Shown piece after piece: positions 27,535 to 36,057 of a stretch of DNA of 64,000 nt. A program made the translations under genes and the position numbers. Position 1 is the first letter of the stretch; the number at the start of each line of letters is the position of its first letter. The stretch is from Variovorax paradoxus (lineage in GTDB: Bacteria > Pseudomonadota > Gammaproteobacteria > Burkholderiales > Burkholderiaceae_C): the NCBI RefSeq assembly GCF_018614955.1, contig NZ_JAGGNV010000004.1:93519-157518 (forward strand), given 5' to 3'. The notes beneath the pieces are model-generated. The model worked only from the letters and a program-made list of their open reading frames with translations. It was not told where the DNA came from and ran no database searches.

Positions 27535-27960
27535 CTAGGCGCCGTGGGTCGAATGCGCACGGCGCAGCGCTGAACGCATTTCCTTCCAGAGCGCCGGCCC
27601 GCCCCTTTCCAGCTCGGCCGCGTTCGCGCCGCTCTCCTTGGTGACCGGAAGGTACTTGCGGCCCCAGATGCCGATGTTCGCGAGCACCGGCAGCAGATCG
27701 ACGCCCATCGGGGTCAGGCTGTAGATCGCCTTCTGCTTGTGGCTCGGATCCTCCTCCTTCGTGAGGATGCCGGCCTCAACGAGCTTGCCCAGGCGCTCGG
27801 CCAGGATGTTCGACGAGATGCCCTCTTCCGACTGCAGCAGTTCCCTGTAGTGCCGCTTGCCGGCGAACATCAGGTCGCGAACGATCAGGAGGCTCCACTT
27901 GTCGCCGAAGATTTCGAGCGCGAGATTGATCGGGCAGAGCGATCGCTGCTGGATGGCCAT
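27535..27960 (-). CDS. HxlR-family transcriptional regulator
   Basis: A 141-residue winged-helix protein with the HxlR core: CPINLALEIFGDKWSLLIVR, then ISSNILAERLGKLVEAGIL and IYSLTPMGVDLLPVL. HxlR proteins bind palindromes and often repress or activate the divergent gene in response to electrophiles. It diverges from a RibD-like reductase gene over 92 bases that hold clear repeats (27979-28027). Confidence 0.93.
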   Translation of the reverse strand: MAIQQRSLCPINLALEIFGDKWSLLIVRDLMFAGKRHYRELLQSEEGISSNILAERLGKLVEAGILTKEEDPSHKQKAIYSLTPMGVDLLPVLANIGIWGRKYLPVTKESGANAAELERGGPALWKEMRSALRRAHSTHGA

Positions 27961-27978
27961 TGCTTTCTTTCAAAGACT

Positions 27979-28027
27979 GCTTGCATTTTCGTATCAGTTT
28001 GCCGATACTGCAACCGCTTGCATTTCG
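27979..28027. promoter_or_regulatory. candidate HxlR operator
   Basis: An inverted repeat GTATC-N8-GATAC (27991-28008) is flanked by two near-identical direct repeats, GCTTGCATTTTCG (27979-27991) and GCTTGCATTTCG (28016-28027). The element lies between the divergent hxlR-type and reductase genes. Confidence 0.65.
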
Positions 28028-28052
28028 CAATCAGTAATCCAAGGAGCCCGGC

Positions 28053-28661
28053 ATGAGAAAGCTCATCCTGCAGATGCAGATGTCCGTCGACGGCTACGTC
28101 GCCGCGGCGAATCCAGCGCTGGCCTGGCAAGTCTGGAACTGGGGCGAGGACTGGCGCTGGGACGAGCCGCTCAAGAAGGACTTCAACGCCGTCTTCGAAT
28201 CGATCGACTGCATCCTGCTGAGCCGCAAGATGGCGGAAGAAGGCTACCTCGATCATTGGGGCCGCGTGGCGCAGAACCATCCTGCGGATCCGCATTACGC
28301 CTTCGCACGAAAAATCGTCGAGACGAACAAGGTCGTTCTCACGAGCAAGCAGCTCAGGACGTCGAAGTGGGATCGCACCGAAGTCGTCCGCGGCAGCATG
28401 GTCGATGAGGTCAATGCGCTGAAGCGCCGGCCCGGCCGCACCATCATCGCCTTCGGCGGCGTCGGCTTCGCCTCCTCGCTGGTCGCGGCGGGGCTGGTCG
28501 ACGAATTCCAGTTCTTCGTGAATCCGACAGCTGTCGGCGGCGGACGTTCCATCTTCGGCGATTCGCCTGCAGGCATGAAACTCGCGCTGACCGGATCGGA
28601 GGCCTACGGCTGCGGGATCGTCGTCAGCCGCTACACGCCCTCGCCAAGCCGGCCTGGCTGA
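28053..28661 (+). CDS. dihydrofolate reductase-like (RibD C-terminal domain) protein
   Basis: A 202-residue protein of the RibD_C/DHFR-like fold: MRKLILQMQMSVDGYVA at the start, a central ILLSRKMAEEGYLDHW, and the nucleotide-binding IIAFGGVGFASSLVAAGLVD with FFVNPTAVGGGRSIF. YyaP/YwjB-like stand-alone members are NADPH-dependent reductases of unknown substrate, often under HxlR or TetR control. AAGGAG precedes the ATG. Confidence 0.9.
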   Translation: MRKLILQMQMSVDGYVAAANPALAWQVWNWGEDWRWDEPLKKDFNAVFESIDCILLSRKMAEEGYLDHWGRVAQNHPADPHYAFARKIVETNKVVLTSKQLRTSKWDRTEVVRGSMVDEVNALKRRPGRTIIAFGGVGFASSLVAAGLVDEFQFFVNPTAVGGGRSIFGDSPAGMKLALTGSEAYGCGIVVSRYTPSPSRPG

Positions 28662-28697
28662 ACATCAGCCCGCCGCGTTCCACTGCGCAGGACGAAA

Positions 28698-29912
28698 TCA
28701 GCGGCCCGGGCTCGCAGCGATCGCACGCAGGCTGCCGCGCTCGCTCGCCAGCGACCAGGCGAACACGCCGAGCCCCGCCAGCGCGAGCAAGGCGCCCACC
28801 CAGCCAGTCGAGGTCCAGCCCAGGCCGGCCGTGATGGCCGCGCCGCCGAGCCAGGCGCCCAGGGCATTCGCCGTGTTGAAGGCCGAATGATTGAGCGCGG
28901 CGGCCAGCGTCTGCGCATCGCCGGCCACGTCCATGAGCCGGATCTGCAGCGCCGGGCCGATCGCGACGATGGTGCCGATCAGGAACACGTTGAGCGCCGC
29001 CGTCGCGACGTGGTGCGCGGCGAAGGAGAAGGTGGTGAGCACCAACGCCGCCCAGACCAGCAGGCCACCGATGGTGGGCATCAGCGCCTTGTCGGCGAGC
29101 CGCGAGCCGACCAGGTTGCCGCCCACCATGCCGAAGCCGAACAGCGCGAGCACCAGCGGCACGCCGGCCAGCGGCAGTCCCGCCACCTCGGTGAGCGTGG
29201 GCTTGATGTAGCTGAACACCGAGAACATGCCGCCGAAGCCGATCGCGCCGATGCCCAGGGTGAGCCAGACCTGCTTGCGCTTGAGCGCGCCGAGTTCGCG
29301 CAGCGGGCTCGCGCCCGAGGGCGCGGCCAGGTCCGGCAGGTCGCGGCGCAGCATCGCCATCGCGAGCATGGCGATCAGGCCGACGAAGACGAAGGCGGCG
29401 CGCCAGCCGAAGATCTGGCCCAGCCAGGCCGCGATGGGCACGCCGACCAGCGTGGCGCCGGTGAGTCCCAGCATCACCAGGCCGACCGCGCGGGCCCGGC
29501 GGTCCGGCGGCGCCAGCGCCGCGGCGACCAGCGCGGCAACGCCGAAGTAGGTGCCGTGCGGCAGGCCGCTCGCGAAGCGCAGGAGGTTGAGCGACAGGTA
29601 GCCGGGCGCCAGCGCGCTGGCGAAATTGCCCAGCGCGAACACCGCCATCAAGGCGATCAGCAGCGCGCGCCGGCGCCAGCCGGCGGCCAGCACAGCGAGC
29701 ACCGGCGCCCCGATCACCACGCCCAGCGCATAGGCGCTGATCACGTGGCCGGCTTGCGGAATGCTCGTGCCGATGTCGCGCGCCACCTCGGGCAGGAGGC
29801 CCATGATGACGAACTCGCCGGTGCCGATCGCGAAGCCGCCGACGCCGAGCGCGAGCATCGCGCGCACGAAGCCTGGCGCAGAGGCGGAAGAAGGCAGAGA
29901 GGGTGCGGACAT
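28698..29912 (-). CDS. MFS transporter, DHA1 drug-efflux-like
   Basis: A 404-residue, 12-helix major facilitator. The early motif GGFAIGTGEFVIMGLLPEVA is typical of the AraJ/YdhP/Cmx DHA1 subgroup. It is expected to export drugs or sugars/arabinosides by proton antiport. The gene has its own upstream palindromic region (29921-29957) and is separated by 81 bases from the acetoacetate-CoA ligase gene. Confidence 0.92.
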   Translation of the reverse strand: MSAPSLPSSASAPGFVRAMLALGVGGFAIGTGEFVIMGLLPEVARDIGTSIPQAGHVISAYALGVVIGAPVLAVLAAGWRRRALLIALMAVFALGNFASALAPGYLSLNLLRFASGLPHGTYFGVAALVAAALAPPDRRARAVGLVMLGLTGATLVGVPIAAWLGQIFGWRAAFVFVGLIAMLAMAMLRRDLPDLAAPSGASPLRELGALKRKQVWLTLGIGAIGFGGMFSVFSYIKPTLTEVAGLPLAGVPLVLALFGFGMVGGNLVGSRLADKALMPTIGGLLVWAALVLTTFSFAAHHVATAALNVFLIGTIVAIGPALQIRLMDVAGDAQTLAAALNHSAFNTANALGAWLGGAAITAGLGWTSTGWVGALLALAGLGVFAWSLASERGSLRAIAASPGR

Positions 29913-29920
29913 GGCTGGCG

Positions 29921-29957
29921 GGTCGCGAATTAGGGGTTAACCCTAGGTTACGCGACC
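29921..29957. promoter_or_regulatory. palindromic operator-like element upstream of the MFS gene
   Basis: Arms GGTCGCG (29921-29927) and CGCGACC (29951-29957) enclose a central perfect 10-bp palindrome GGGTTAACCC (29934-29943), followed by a second GGTTA. It begins 8 bases upstream of the MFS start codon, the place for a local repressor. No regulator gene adjoins the MFS gene. Confidence 0.55.
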
Positions 29958-29993
29958 TTAGCACGCCCGGCTGTTATTTGCTGCGCTGCGGCA

Positions 29994-32003
29994 TCAATGT
30001 CTTGCTTCGGCATTCCGCGCCGCGAAGGCCACGTACCAGTCCAGCGAGCCCGGATTGGCCATCGCCTCGCGGTTCACCACCTTCTCGATCGGCTGGCCCA
30101 AGAGCAGCTTCTTGATCGGCAGCTCCTGCTTCTTGCCCGAGAGGGTGCGCGGAATCTCGGCCACCTGGAAGATGTCGTTCGGCACGAAGCGCGGCGAGAG
30201 CTGCGTCTTGATCGCATCGTTGATCTTCGCGCGCATCGCATCGTCGAGCGCGACGCCGGGCCGCAGCACGACGAACAGCGGCATGTAGCTTTCGCGGCCC
30301 AGGTACTCGAGATCGACCACCATCGAGTCGAGCACTTCGGGCAGGCCTTCGACGGCGCTGTAGATCTCGCTGGTGCCCATGCGCAGGCCCTGGCGGTTGA
30401 TGGTCGCATCGCTGCGGCCGTAGATGATGCAGCCGCCGTCTTCGCCGACCTTGATCCAGTCGCCGTGGCGCCAGACGCCCGGGTAGGTGTCGAAGTAACT
30501 CGAGAGATAGCGCGCATTGCCCTCGTCGCCCCAGAAATAGAGCGGCATCGAGGGGATCGGTTTCGTGCAGACCAACTCGCCGACCTCGCCGATCACCGGC
30601 TGGCCCTGCTCGTTCCAGGCCTCGACCGAAGCGCCGAGAAAGCGGCACTGCATCTGGCCCGGCACCTCGGGCAGCTCGCGGTTGCCGCCGACGAAGGCGC
30701 CGCAGAAATCGGTGCCGCCCGAAATGTTGTACCACCAGACGGCGGGCGAGCCGGCCGCGAGCACCTGCGCCGTACCCCAGCGCTGCACCTCCTCGGACAA
30801 GGGCGAGCCGGTGCTGCCAAGCGCGCGCACGCGCGAAAGATCGCCGCATGCCTTGGCTTCGACGCCGGCCTTCATGCAGCTCGCGAAGTAGGCCGCGCCG
30901 GCGCCGAAGAAAGTGACCCGGTGCCGCCCCACGAAGCGCCACAGCACGCCCCAGTCGGGCTTTTCCTTGCTGCCGGCGGGATTGCCGTCGTAGATGCAGA
31001 TGGTGGCGCCGAAGGCCAGGCCCGAGAGCTGCGAGTTCCACATCACCCAACCGGTGGAGCTGTACCAGTGGTAGCGCTCGCCGAAGTTGTTGACGCTGTA
31101 GCTCGGGCCCAGGTCGTGGTGCAGGCCGCAGGCGTACATGTTGACGATGATGCCGCCTTGCCCGTGCACGATGGGCTTGGGCAGGCCGGTGGTGCCGCTC
31201 GAATAGACGATCCAGATCGGATGCTCGAAGGGCAGCCACTCGGGTTCGAAGGCTGCGGTCTCGATATCGTCGCGCGCCACGGCCGCAGTCCACTCGCACT
31301 CGGCCCCGATCTGCTTCGCAGCGAAGGGCGTGCGCAGCAGCAGCAGCTTCTGGACGCTGGGAAGCGCTGCACGCAATTCCTCGATCACCGCGCTGCGGTC
31401 CAGCGCCTTGCCGCCGTAGTGCACGCCGTCGGCCGCGATCAGCACCTTGGGCTCGATCTGGCGGAAGCGGTCGACCACCGCCGCCGTGCCCATGTCGGGC
31501 GCGCACACGCTCCACACCGCGCCGATGCTCGAGCAGGCGAGGAAGGCGATCATGGTCTCGGGCACGTTGGGCATGTAGGCCGCCACGCGATCGCCGCGCG
31601 TCACGCCGAGCGCGCGCAGCGTCAGCGCACAGGCCGCGATCTGCCGCCGCAGCTCGGGCCACGACAGCTCGCGCACTTCGCCCAGCTCGTTCTCGCTGAC
31701 GATCGCCGGCATGCCGGCCGCGTGGGCCGCGTCGGCATGGCGTAGCACTTCGCGCGCGTAGTTGACCTGGGCGCCGGGGAACCAGCGCGCCCCGGGCATG
31801 CGCGCGTCGGCCAGCACGGCGCTCGCGGGCGTGGGCGACTGCATGCCGCTGAAATCCCAGATGCTCTGCCAGAAGGCTTCTAGATCGGTGACCGACCAGC
31901 GCCACAGCGCATCGTACGAATCGAAGCGAAGGCCGCGCTTCTCGCGCAGCCAGTTCTGGTAGAGACGGATTTGGGGAATGAAGGGAGCGGAGGTTGGAGT
32001 CAC
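29994..32003 (-). CDS. acetoacetate-CoA ligase (acetoacetyl-CoA synthetase)
   Basis: A 669-residue ANL-superfamily ligase. The AMP-binding P-loop is YSSGTTGLPKPIVHGQGG, the A5-like motif is WYNISGGTD, and the C-terminal catalytic lysine region is RTLSGKKQELPIKKLL. Length and the long N-terminal cap (IRLYQNWLREKRGLRFDSY) match acetoacetate-CoA ligase rather than acetyl-CoA synthetase. It converts acetoacetate, ATP and CoA to acetoacetyl-CoA. It diverges from a TetR operon ending in fumarylacetoacetase, the enzyme that releases acetoacetate. Confidence 0.93.
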   Translation of the reverse strand: MTPTSAPFIPQIRLYQNWLREKRGLRFDSYDALWRWSVTDLEAFWQSIWDFSGMQSPTPASAVLADARMPGARWFPGAQVNYAREVLRHADAAHAAGMPAIVSENELGEVRELSWPELRRQIAACALTLRALGVTRGDRVAAYMPNVPETMIAFLACSSIGAVWSVCAPDMGTAAVVDRFRQIEPKVLIAADGVHYGGKALDRSAVIEELRAALPSVQKLLLLRTPFAAKQIGAECEWTAAVARDDIETAAFEPEWLPFEHPIWIVYSSGTTGLPKPIVHGQGGIIVNMYACGLHHDLGPSYSVNNFGERYHWYSSTGWVMWNSQLSGLAFGATICIYDGNPAGSKEKPDWGVLWRFVGRHRVTFFGAGAAYFASCMKAGVEAKACGDLSRVRALGSTGSPLSEEVQRWGTAQVLAAGSPAVWWYNISGGTDFCGAFVGGNRELPEVPGQMQCRFLGASVEAWNEQGQPVIGEVGELVCTKPIPSMPLYFWGDEGNARYLSSYFDTYPGVWRHGDWIKVGEDGGCIIYGRSDATINRQGLRMGTSEIYSAVEGLPEVLDSMVVDLEYLGRESYMPLFVVLRPGVALDDAMRAKINDAIKTQLSPRFVPNDIFQVAEIPRTLSGKKQELPIKKLLLGQPIEKVVNREAMANPGSLDWYVAFAARNAEARH

Positions 32004-32054
32004 CCTCGCAGCCTAACGCGCGGACGGACCCGGCTTCAATGGGGTAAGCACAGG

Positions 32055-32093
32055 GTTTGTACGAGTGTTCAACAAGTTTGTACGCTTGTTCAA
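32055..32093. promoter_or_regulatory. tandem operator in the ligase/TetR divergent promoter
   Basis: Two copies of GTTTGTACGNNTGTTCAA lie at 32055-32072 and 32076-32093, offset by 21 bp. Within them TTCAACAAG-N8-CTTGTTCAA forms a near-perfect inverted repeat. It sits just before the TetR start at 32101 and 50-90 bases upstream of the ligase start, so one regulator could control both directions. Confidence 0.75.
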
Positions 32094-32100
32094 TACCGCC

Positions 32101-32796
32101 ATGGTCCAACGTGTGCAGCGCGCTTCCCCGGTCCGGCCCGATCGCCGGCAGGCGATCCTTCTCGCGGCCGAGAAGCTGTTCGCGCAGCACGGCTACCACG
32201 CGGTGACGATCCGCCAGATCGCCGACGAGGCCGGCGTGCCGCTGGCGCTGGTGGGCTATTACTACGGCCCCAAGCACGAGCTCTTCCACGCCATCTTCGA
32301 GCACTGGAGCCACAGCATCGAGGAGCGGCTGGCCGGCCTGCGCGCGGTGCGCAACGACCCTCATGACCCGCAGACGCTGCCGCGCATCGTCGAAGCCTTC
32401 ACCGGCCCCGTGCTCGCGCTGCGCGCGAGCGCCGAGGGCGAGTACTACGCGCTGCTGGTGGCGCGCGAGCTCTATCACGCGACCGACGAGGCCGATCGCG
32501 TGCTGCGCAGCTACTTCGATCCGCTGGCCGAGGCGTACATCGATGCGCTGCACGTGGCGCTGCCGCATGCCACGCGCGGCCAGGCCGCCTGGGGCTACCA
32601 GTTCGCGCTCGGCACGCTGCTGCACCACCTCAACGACAACCGCATCGAGCGGCTGTCGCGCGGCGAGAACCGGCGCAGCGATCCGGCCGTGGCGCCGATG
32701 CTGGTGAACTTCATCGTCGGCGGCCTGCGCGCCGCGCTGCCGCGACCCAGGGCCACCGCGCAGAAGAAACCCACCTCCAGGAGACAAAAGCCATGA
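32101..32796 (+). CDS. TetR-family transcriptional regulator
   Basis: A 231-residue TetR protein with the N-terminal helix-turn-helix at about 15-60 (RQAILLAAEKLFAQHGYHAV, then ADEAGVPLALVGYYYGPKHELF) and a helical ligand domain resembling YcdC/RutR-type regulators. An in-frame GTG at 32065 lies inside the tandem operator, so the ATG at 32101 is preferred. Its stop overlaps the next start by ATGA. It probably controls itself, the downstream importer and degradation genes, and the divergent ligase. Confidence 0.92.
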   Translation: MVQRVQRASPVRPDRRQAILLAAEKLFAQHGYHAVTIRQIADEAGVPLALVGYYYGPKHELFHAIFEHWSHSIEERLAGLRAVRNDPHDPQTLPRIVEAFTGPVLALRASAEGEYYALLVARELYHATDEADRVLRSYFDPLAEAYIDALHVALPHATRGQAAWGYQFALGTLLHHLNDNRIERLSRGENRRSDPAVAPMLVNFIVGGLRAALPRPRATAQKKPTSRRQKP

Positions 32797-33740
32797 TGAT
32801 GAAACGACGCACCCTGCTGTCGGCGCTCGCCGTCGCATCCGCGACCGTCGCGCTGCCTGCGCGCGCGCAAGCCAACACGAAGATCGTGTTCGGCTACACG
32901 GCCGTGACCGACTTCGCCTCGGTCTTCGTCGCGGCCGAGGAGGGCTACTTCAAGAAGCGCAACCTGGACGTCGAGCTCAAGTTCATTCCGCTCAACTCCA
33001 CCATTCCGGCGGCGCTGCAGTCGGATTCGCTGCAGATCGGCGGGCCCACGCCTTCGGTGTTCCTGCAGGCGGTCGACGGCGGAATGGACCTGGTGCTGGT
33101 CGCTGGCGGCGGGCTCACCTCGAAGACCATCACCGGCTTCGGCCTGGTGGCGCGCGCCGGCTCGGGCATCAAGAGCGCGCAGGACTGCGTCGGCAAGAAG
33201 ATCGGCGTGCCCGGCCTCGGCGCCTTCCTGCACGTGACCTTCCGCGCCTACCTGAAGGACCAGGGCGTGGACTACCGCAAGGTCAACTTCGTCGAGGCTT
33301 CGTTCCCGCAGCATGCCGACCTGCTGCGCGGCGGCTCGGTCGATGCCGTGGTGTCGGCCGACCCCTTCATGAGCCGCATCACCGACAGCGGTGCGGGCTA
33401 CGTGGCCTCGTACTACTCGACCTTCCTGCCCGAAGGGAACCAGACCATCGTGCATGCGGCCAAGCGCGAGTGGGTGGCGAAGAACCCGGCCGCGGCGCGC
33501 GGCTTCCGCGAGGCGGTGCAGGAAGCCGGCGCCTTCATGCAGCAGCCGAAGAACGACGCCCGGGTGCGCGCCAGCATCGGGAAGTACATCAAGCTGCCGC
33601 CCGAGGTGCTGGCCAAGGTGCAGATCTCGCCCCCCGGGCCGGTGGTGACCGACAAGCAGCTCGCCTACTGGGTCGGCCTCATGAAGGAACAGGAGATGCT
33701 CAAGACCTCGATCGACGTTGCCAGGCTGGTTGCGAAGTGA
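32793..33740 (+). CDS. ABC importer substrate-binding protein (NMT1/SsuA-like)
   Basis: A 315-residue periplasmic protein with a signal peptide (KRRTLLSALAVASATVALPARAQA region). The fold is that of the SsuA/TauA/ThiY group: VFGYTAVTDFASVFVAAEEGYF at the start and IGGPTPSVFLQAVDGG. Relatives bind sulfonates, taurine, pyrimidines or aromatic acids such as phthalate. Here the partners are one ATPase and two permeases. Start overlaps tetR by ATGA. Confidence 0.92.
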   Translation: MMMKRRTLLSALAVASATVALPARAQANTKIVFGYTAVTDFASVFVAAEEGYFKKRNLDVELKFIPLNSTIPAALQSDSLQIGGPTPSVFLQAVDGGMDLVLVAGGGLTSKTITGFGLVARAGSGIKSAQDCVGKKIGVPGLGAFLHVTFRAYLKDQGVDYRKVNFVEASFPQHADLLRGGSVDAVVSADPFMSRITDSGAGYVASYYSTFLPEGNQTIVHAAKREWVAKNPAAARGFREAVQEAGAFMQQPKNDARVRASIGKYIKLPPEVLAKVQISPPGPVVTDKQLAYWVGLMKEQEMLKTSIDVARLVAK

Positions 33741-34513
33741 CGTCCGGTTTCCTCTGCATCGATGGCGTGCGCATCTGCTACGGCGGGCGCGAGGTGCTGT
33801 CGCCGACTTCCTTCGAGGTGTCGCGCGGCGAGTTCGTCTGCATCGTGGGCCCGAGCGGCTGCGGCAAGACAACGCTGCTGCGCGCGGCCAGCGGGCTGGT
33901 GCGCGCCACGGCTGGCGAGGTGCGGCGCAATGGGCGGCCGATGACCGAGCCCTCGCGCGAAGTGGCTTTCGTGTTCCAGGACTATGGGCGCGCGCTGCTG
34001 CCGTGGCGCACGGTCGAGGGCAACGTGAGCCTCGCGCTCGAAGCGGCCGGCGTGCCGGCGAGCGAATGCGCGCCGCGCATCGCCGAGGTGCTGGCCAAGG
34101 TCGGCCTTGCGGCGCATGCACAGAAGTTTCCGGTGCAGCTCTCGGGCGGCATGCAGCAGCGTGCCCAGATCGCGCGCTGCCTGGCGCAGAAGCCCGAGCT
34201 GATGATGATGGACGAGCCCTTCGGCGCGCTGGATGCGCTGACGCGCCAGGGCCTGCAGGACGAACTCGCGCGCCTGGTGCGCGAAGACGGACTGACGGTG
34301 CTCTTCGTCACGCACGACCTCGAAGAGGCCATCTACCTCGGCGACCGCGTGATCGCGCTGCAGGCCGATCCCGCGCCGGGGCGGCCCAGCCTCGCGCGCA
34401 TGATCGATGTGAAGATCCCGCGGCCGCGCGACCAGCTCACGACCAAGGAGCATCCGGAGTTTCTCCACTTGCGGCGCGAACTCTTCGCCTTCATCGAGCA
34501 GGGCCATGACTAG
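33737..34513 (+). CDS. ABC importer ATPase (SsuB/TauB-like)
   Basis: A 258-residue nucleotide-binding protein starting with GTG that overlaps the receptor stop (GTGA). Walker A is GPSGCGKTT, the signature LSGGMQQRAQIAR, Walker B LMMMDEPFGALD, and the switch histidine lies in FVTHDLEEA. It would power import of the receptor's ligand. It overlaps the first permease gene by 8 bases. Confidence 0.95.
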   Translation: MTSGFLCIDGVRICYGGREVLSPTSFEVSRGEFVCIVGPSGCGKTTLLRAASGLVRATAGEVRRNGRPMTEPSREVAFVFQDYGRALLPWRTVEGNVSLALEAAGVPASECAPRIAEVLAKVGLAAHAQKFPVQLSGGMQQRAQIARCLAQKPELMMMDEPFGALDALTRQGLQDELARLVREDGLTVLFVTHDLEEAIYLGDRVIALQADPAPGRPSLARMIDVKIPRPRDQLTTKEHPEFLHLRRELFAFIEQGHD

Positions 34514-35270
34514 GCTTCTTTCGCTGCTGCGGCCCTGGCTCTTCCCCGTCCTGCTGCTCGGCCTCTTCGAGTGGTACGCGCGCCGCGCCGCCGCACAGGG
34601 CAGCGAGGCGCTCGCACCGCCGAGCGCGGCGCTCAAGGCCTTCGCCGGTGCAGCCGCCGACGGCTCGCTGTGGCAGGCCACCGGCTTCACCTTGGGCACC
34701 GCCGCCCTCGGCCTGCTGCTCGGCGCCGTGCTCGGCATCGCGCTGGGCATCGTGCTCGGCCTGTCGCGGCGTGCCGCGCAGTTCGGCCTGCTGTCGATCG
34801 AGGTGCTGCGCCCCGTTCCTTCGGTCGCGCTGATTCCGTTGTCGATGCTGATGTTCGGCTTCGGCGTGCGCATGGAACTGGCCATCGTCGCTTTCGCCAC
34901 CTTCTGGCCGATGCTGATCCTCGTGCAGTCGGCCGTGCAGCAGGTCGAGCCGCGCCTGCTCGAAGTGAGCCGCGTGCTCGGCCTCACGGCGCGCGAGCGG
35001 GCCTGGAAGATCGTGCTGCCCGCGATCGTGCCGCGCCTCTTCGTCGCGCTGCGGCTCGGCGTGGCGGTGGCGCTGGTGGTGGCCGTCACGGTCGAGATCG
35101 CGGCCAATCCAAACGGCATGGGCTACGCGATGATGATCGCGCAGCAGAGCTTCGACCCGGCGCTGATGCTGGCCTGGCTGGGCTGGATCGGCGTGGTGGG
35201 TTTCGTGATCAACGCGGCGATGCAGCGCCTGCAGCGCTGGGTGGCGCGGCGCATGGGAGCGGTGCAATGA
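34506..35270 (+). CDS. ABC importer permease, first
   Basis: A 254-residue inner-membrane protein with about six helices and the EAA loop region LLEVSRVLGLTARERAWKIVLPA that contacts the ATPase. It is of the SsuC/TauC type. It overlaps the ATPase gene upstream and the second permease gene by ATGA downstream. The pair probably forms a heterodimeric channel. Confidence 0.93.
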   Translation: MTRLLSLLRPWLFPVLLLGLFEWYARRAAAQGSEALAPPSAALKAFAGAAADGSLWQATGFTLGTAALGLLLGAVLGIALGIVLGLSRRAAQFGLLSIEVLRPVPSVALIPLSMLMFGFGVRMELAIVAFATFWPMLILVQSAVQQVEPRLLEVSRVLGLTARERAWKIVLPAIVPRLFVALRLGVAVALVVAVTVEIAANPNGMGYAMMIAQQSFDPALMLAWLGWIGVVGFVINAAMQRLQRWVARRMGAVQ

Positions 35271-36040
35271 GCCATCGCTTCACCGGTTGGCTGGGCTCCG
35301 CCGCGGTGCTCGCGGCGCTGATCGCGCTGTGGTGGACCGCAAGCAACGCGGGCTGGGTCAGCCGCGTGTTCCTGCCGACGCCCGAGGCCACGCTCGCGAG
35401 CCTGGCCGAAGGCCTCAACCTGCGCGGCAGCGGCAGCGGAGAGCTGCTGGGCTTCACCATCGCCACCGTGCGCCGCATGCTAGAAGGCTGGCTCCTCGCT
35501 TCGCTCTTCGGCGTGCTGCTGGGCGCTGCCATCGGCGTCTCGCCCGCGGTGCGCGCCTGGGTGCAGCCGACGCTGGAATTCATCCGCCCGTTGCCGGCTT
35601 CCGCGCTGCTGCCGCTCGCGATCTCGATCTTCGGCCTCAACCCGGGCATGGTGCTCTTCGTCGTCGCCTTCGGTGCGATGTGGCCGGTGCTGCTAGCCAC
35701 CGTGCACGGCTTCGCGGCGGTCGAGCCGCGGCTTTCCGAAGTGGCGCGCTGCCTGCAGATGCCGCGCGCGGCCTTCGTCTGGAAGATCGGCCTGCCCAAC
35801 GCGATGCCCGACATCCTGGCCGGCATGCGCCTGTCGATGACCATTTCCCTCATCGTCGCCGTGGTCGGCGAAATGATCGCCTCGCAAAGCGGCCTGGGCC
35901 AGGCCATCCTGCTCGCGGCGCGCGCCTTCCGCGCGAGCGAACTCTTCGCCGGCATCGTGCTGCTGGGCCTGATCGGCTTCGCGAGCAACGCATTGCTGGC
36001 TCTCGCCGAGAAAAAACTGCTGCGCTGGCAGCGCCCCTAG
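35267..36040 (+). CDS. ABC importer permease, second
   Basis: A 257-residue permease similar in layout to the preceding one, with the EAA loop LSEVARCLQMPRAAFVWKIG and GEMIASQSGLGQAILLA near the last helices. Two different permeases with one ATPase are less common in this family than a homodimer. The start overlaps the first permease stop by ATGA. Confidence 0.93.
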   Translation: MSHRFTGWLGSAAVLAALIALWWTASNAGWVSRVFLPTPEATLASLAEGLNLRGSGSGELLGFTIATVRRMLEGWLLASLFGVLLGAAIGVSPAVRAWVQPTLEFIRPLPASALLPLAISIFGLNPGMVLFVVAFGAMWPVLLATVHGFAAVEPRLSEVARCLQMPRAAFVWKIGLPNAMPDILAGMRLSMTISLIVAVVGEMIASQSGLGQAILLAARAFRASELFAGIVLLGLIGFASNALLALAEKKLLRWQRP

Positions 36041-36057
36041 AGAAAAGGAACCCCGCC

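Noticed and set aside
32065..32100. Upstream GTG start for the TetR gene
   Set aside because: These codons lie inside the tandem operator; the conserved TetR region begins after the ATG at 32101.
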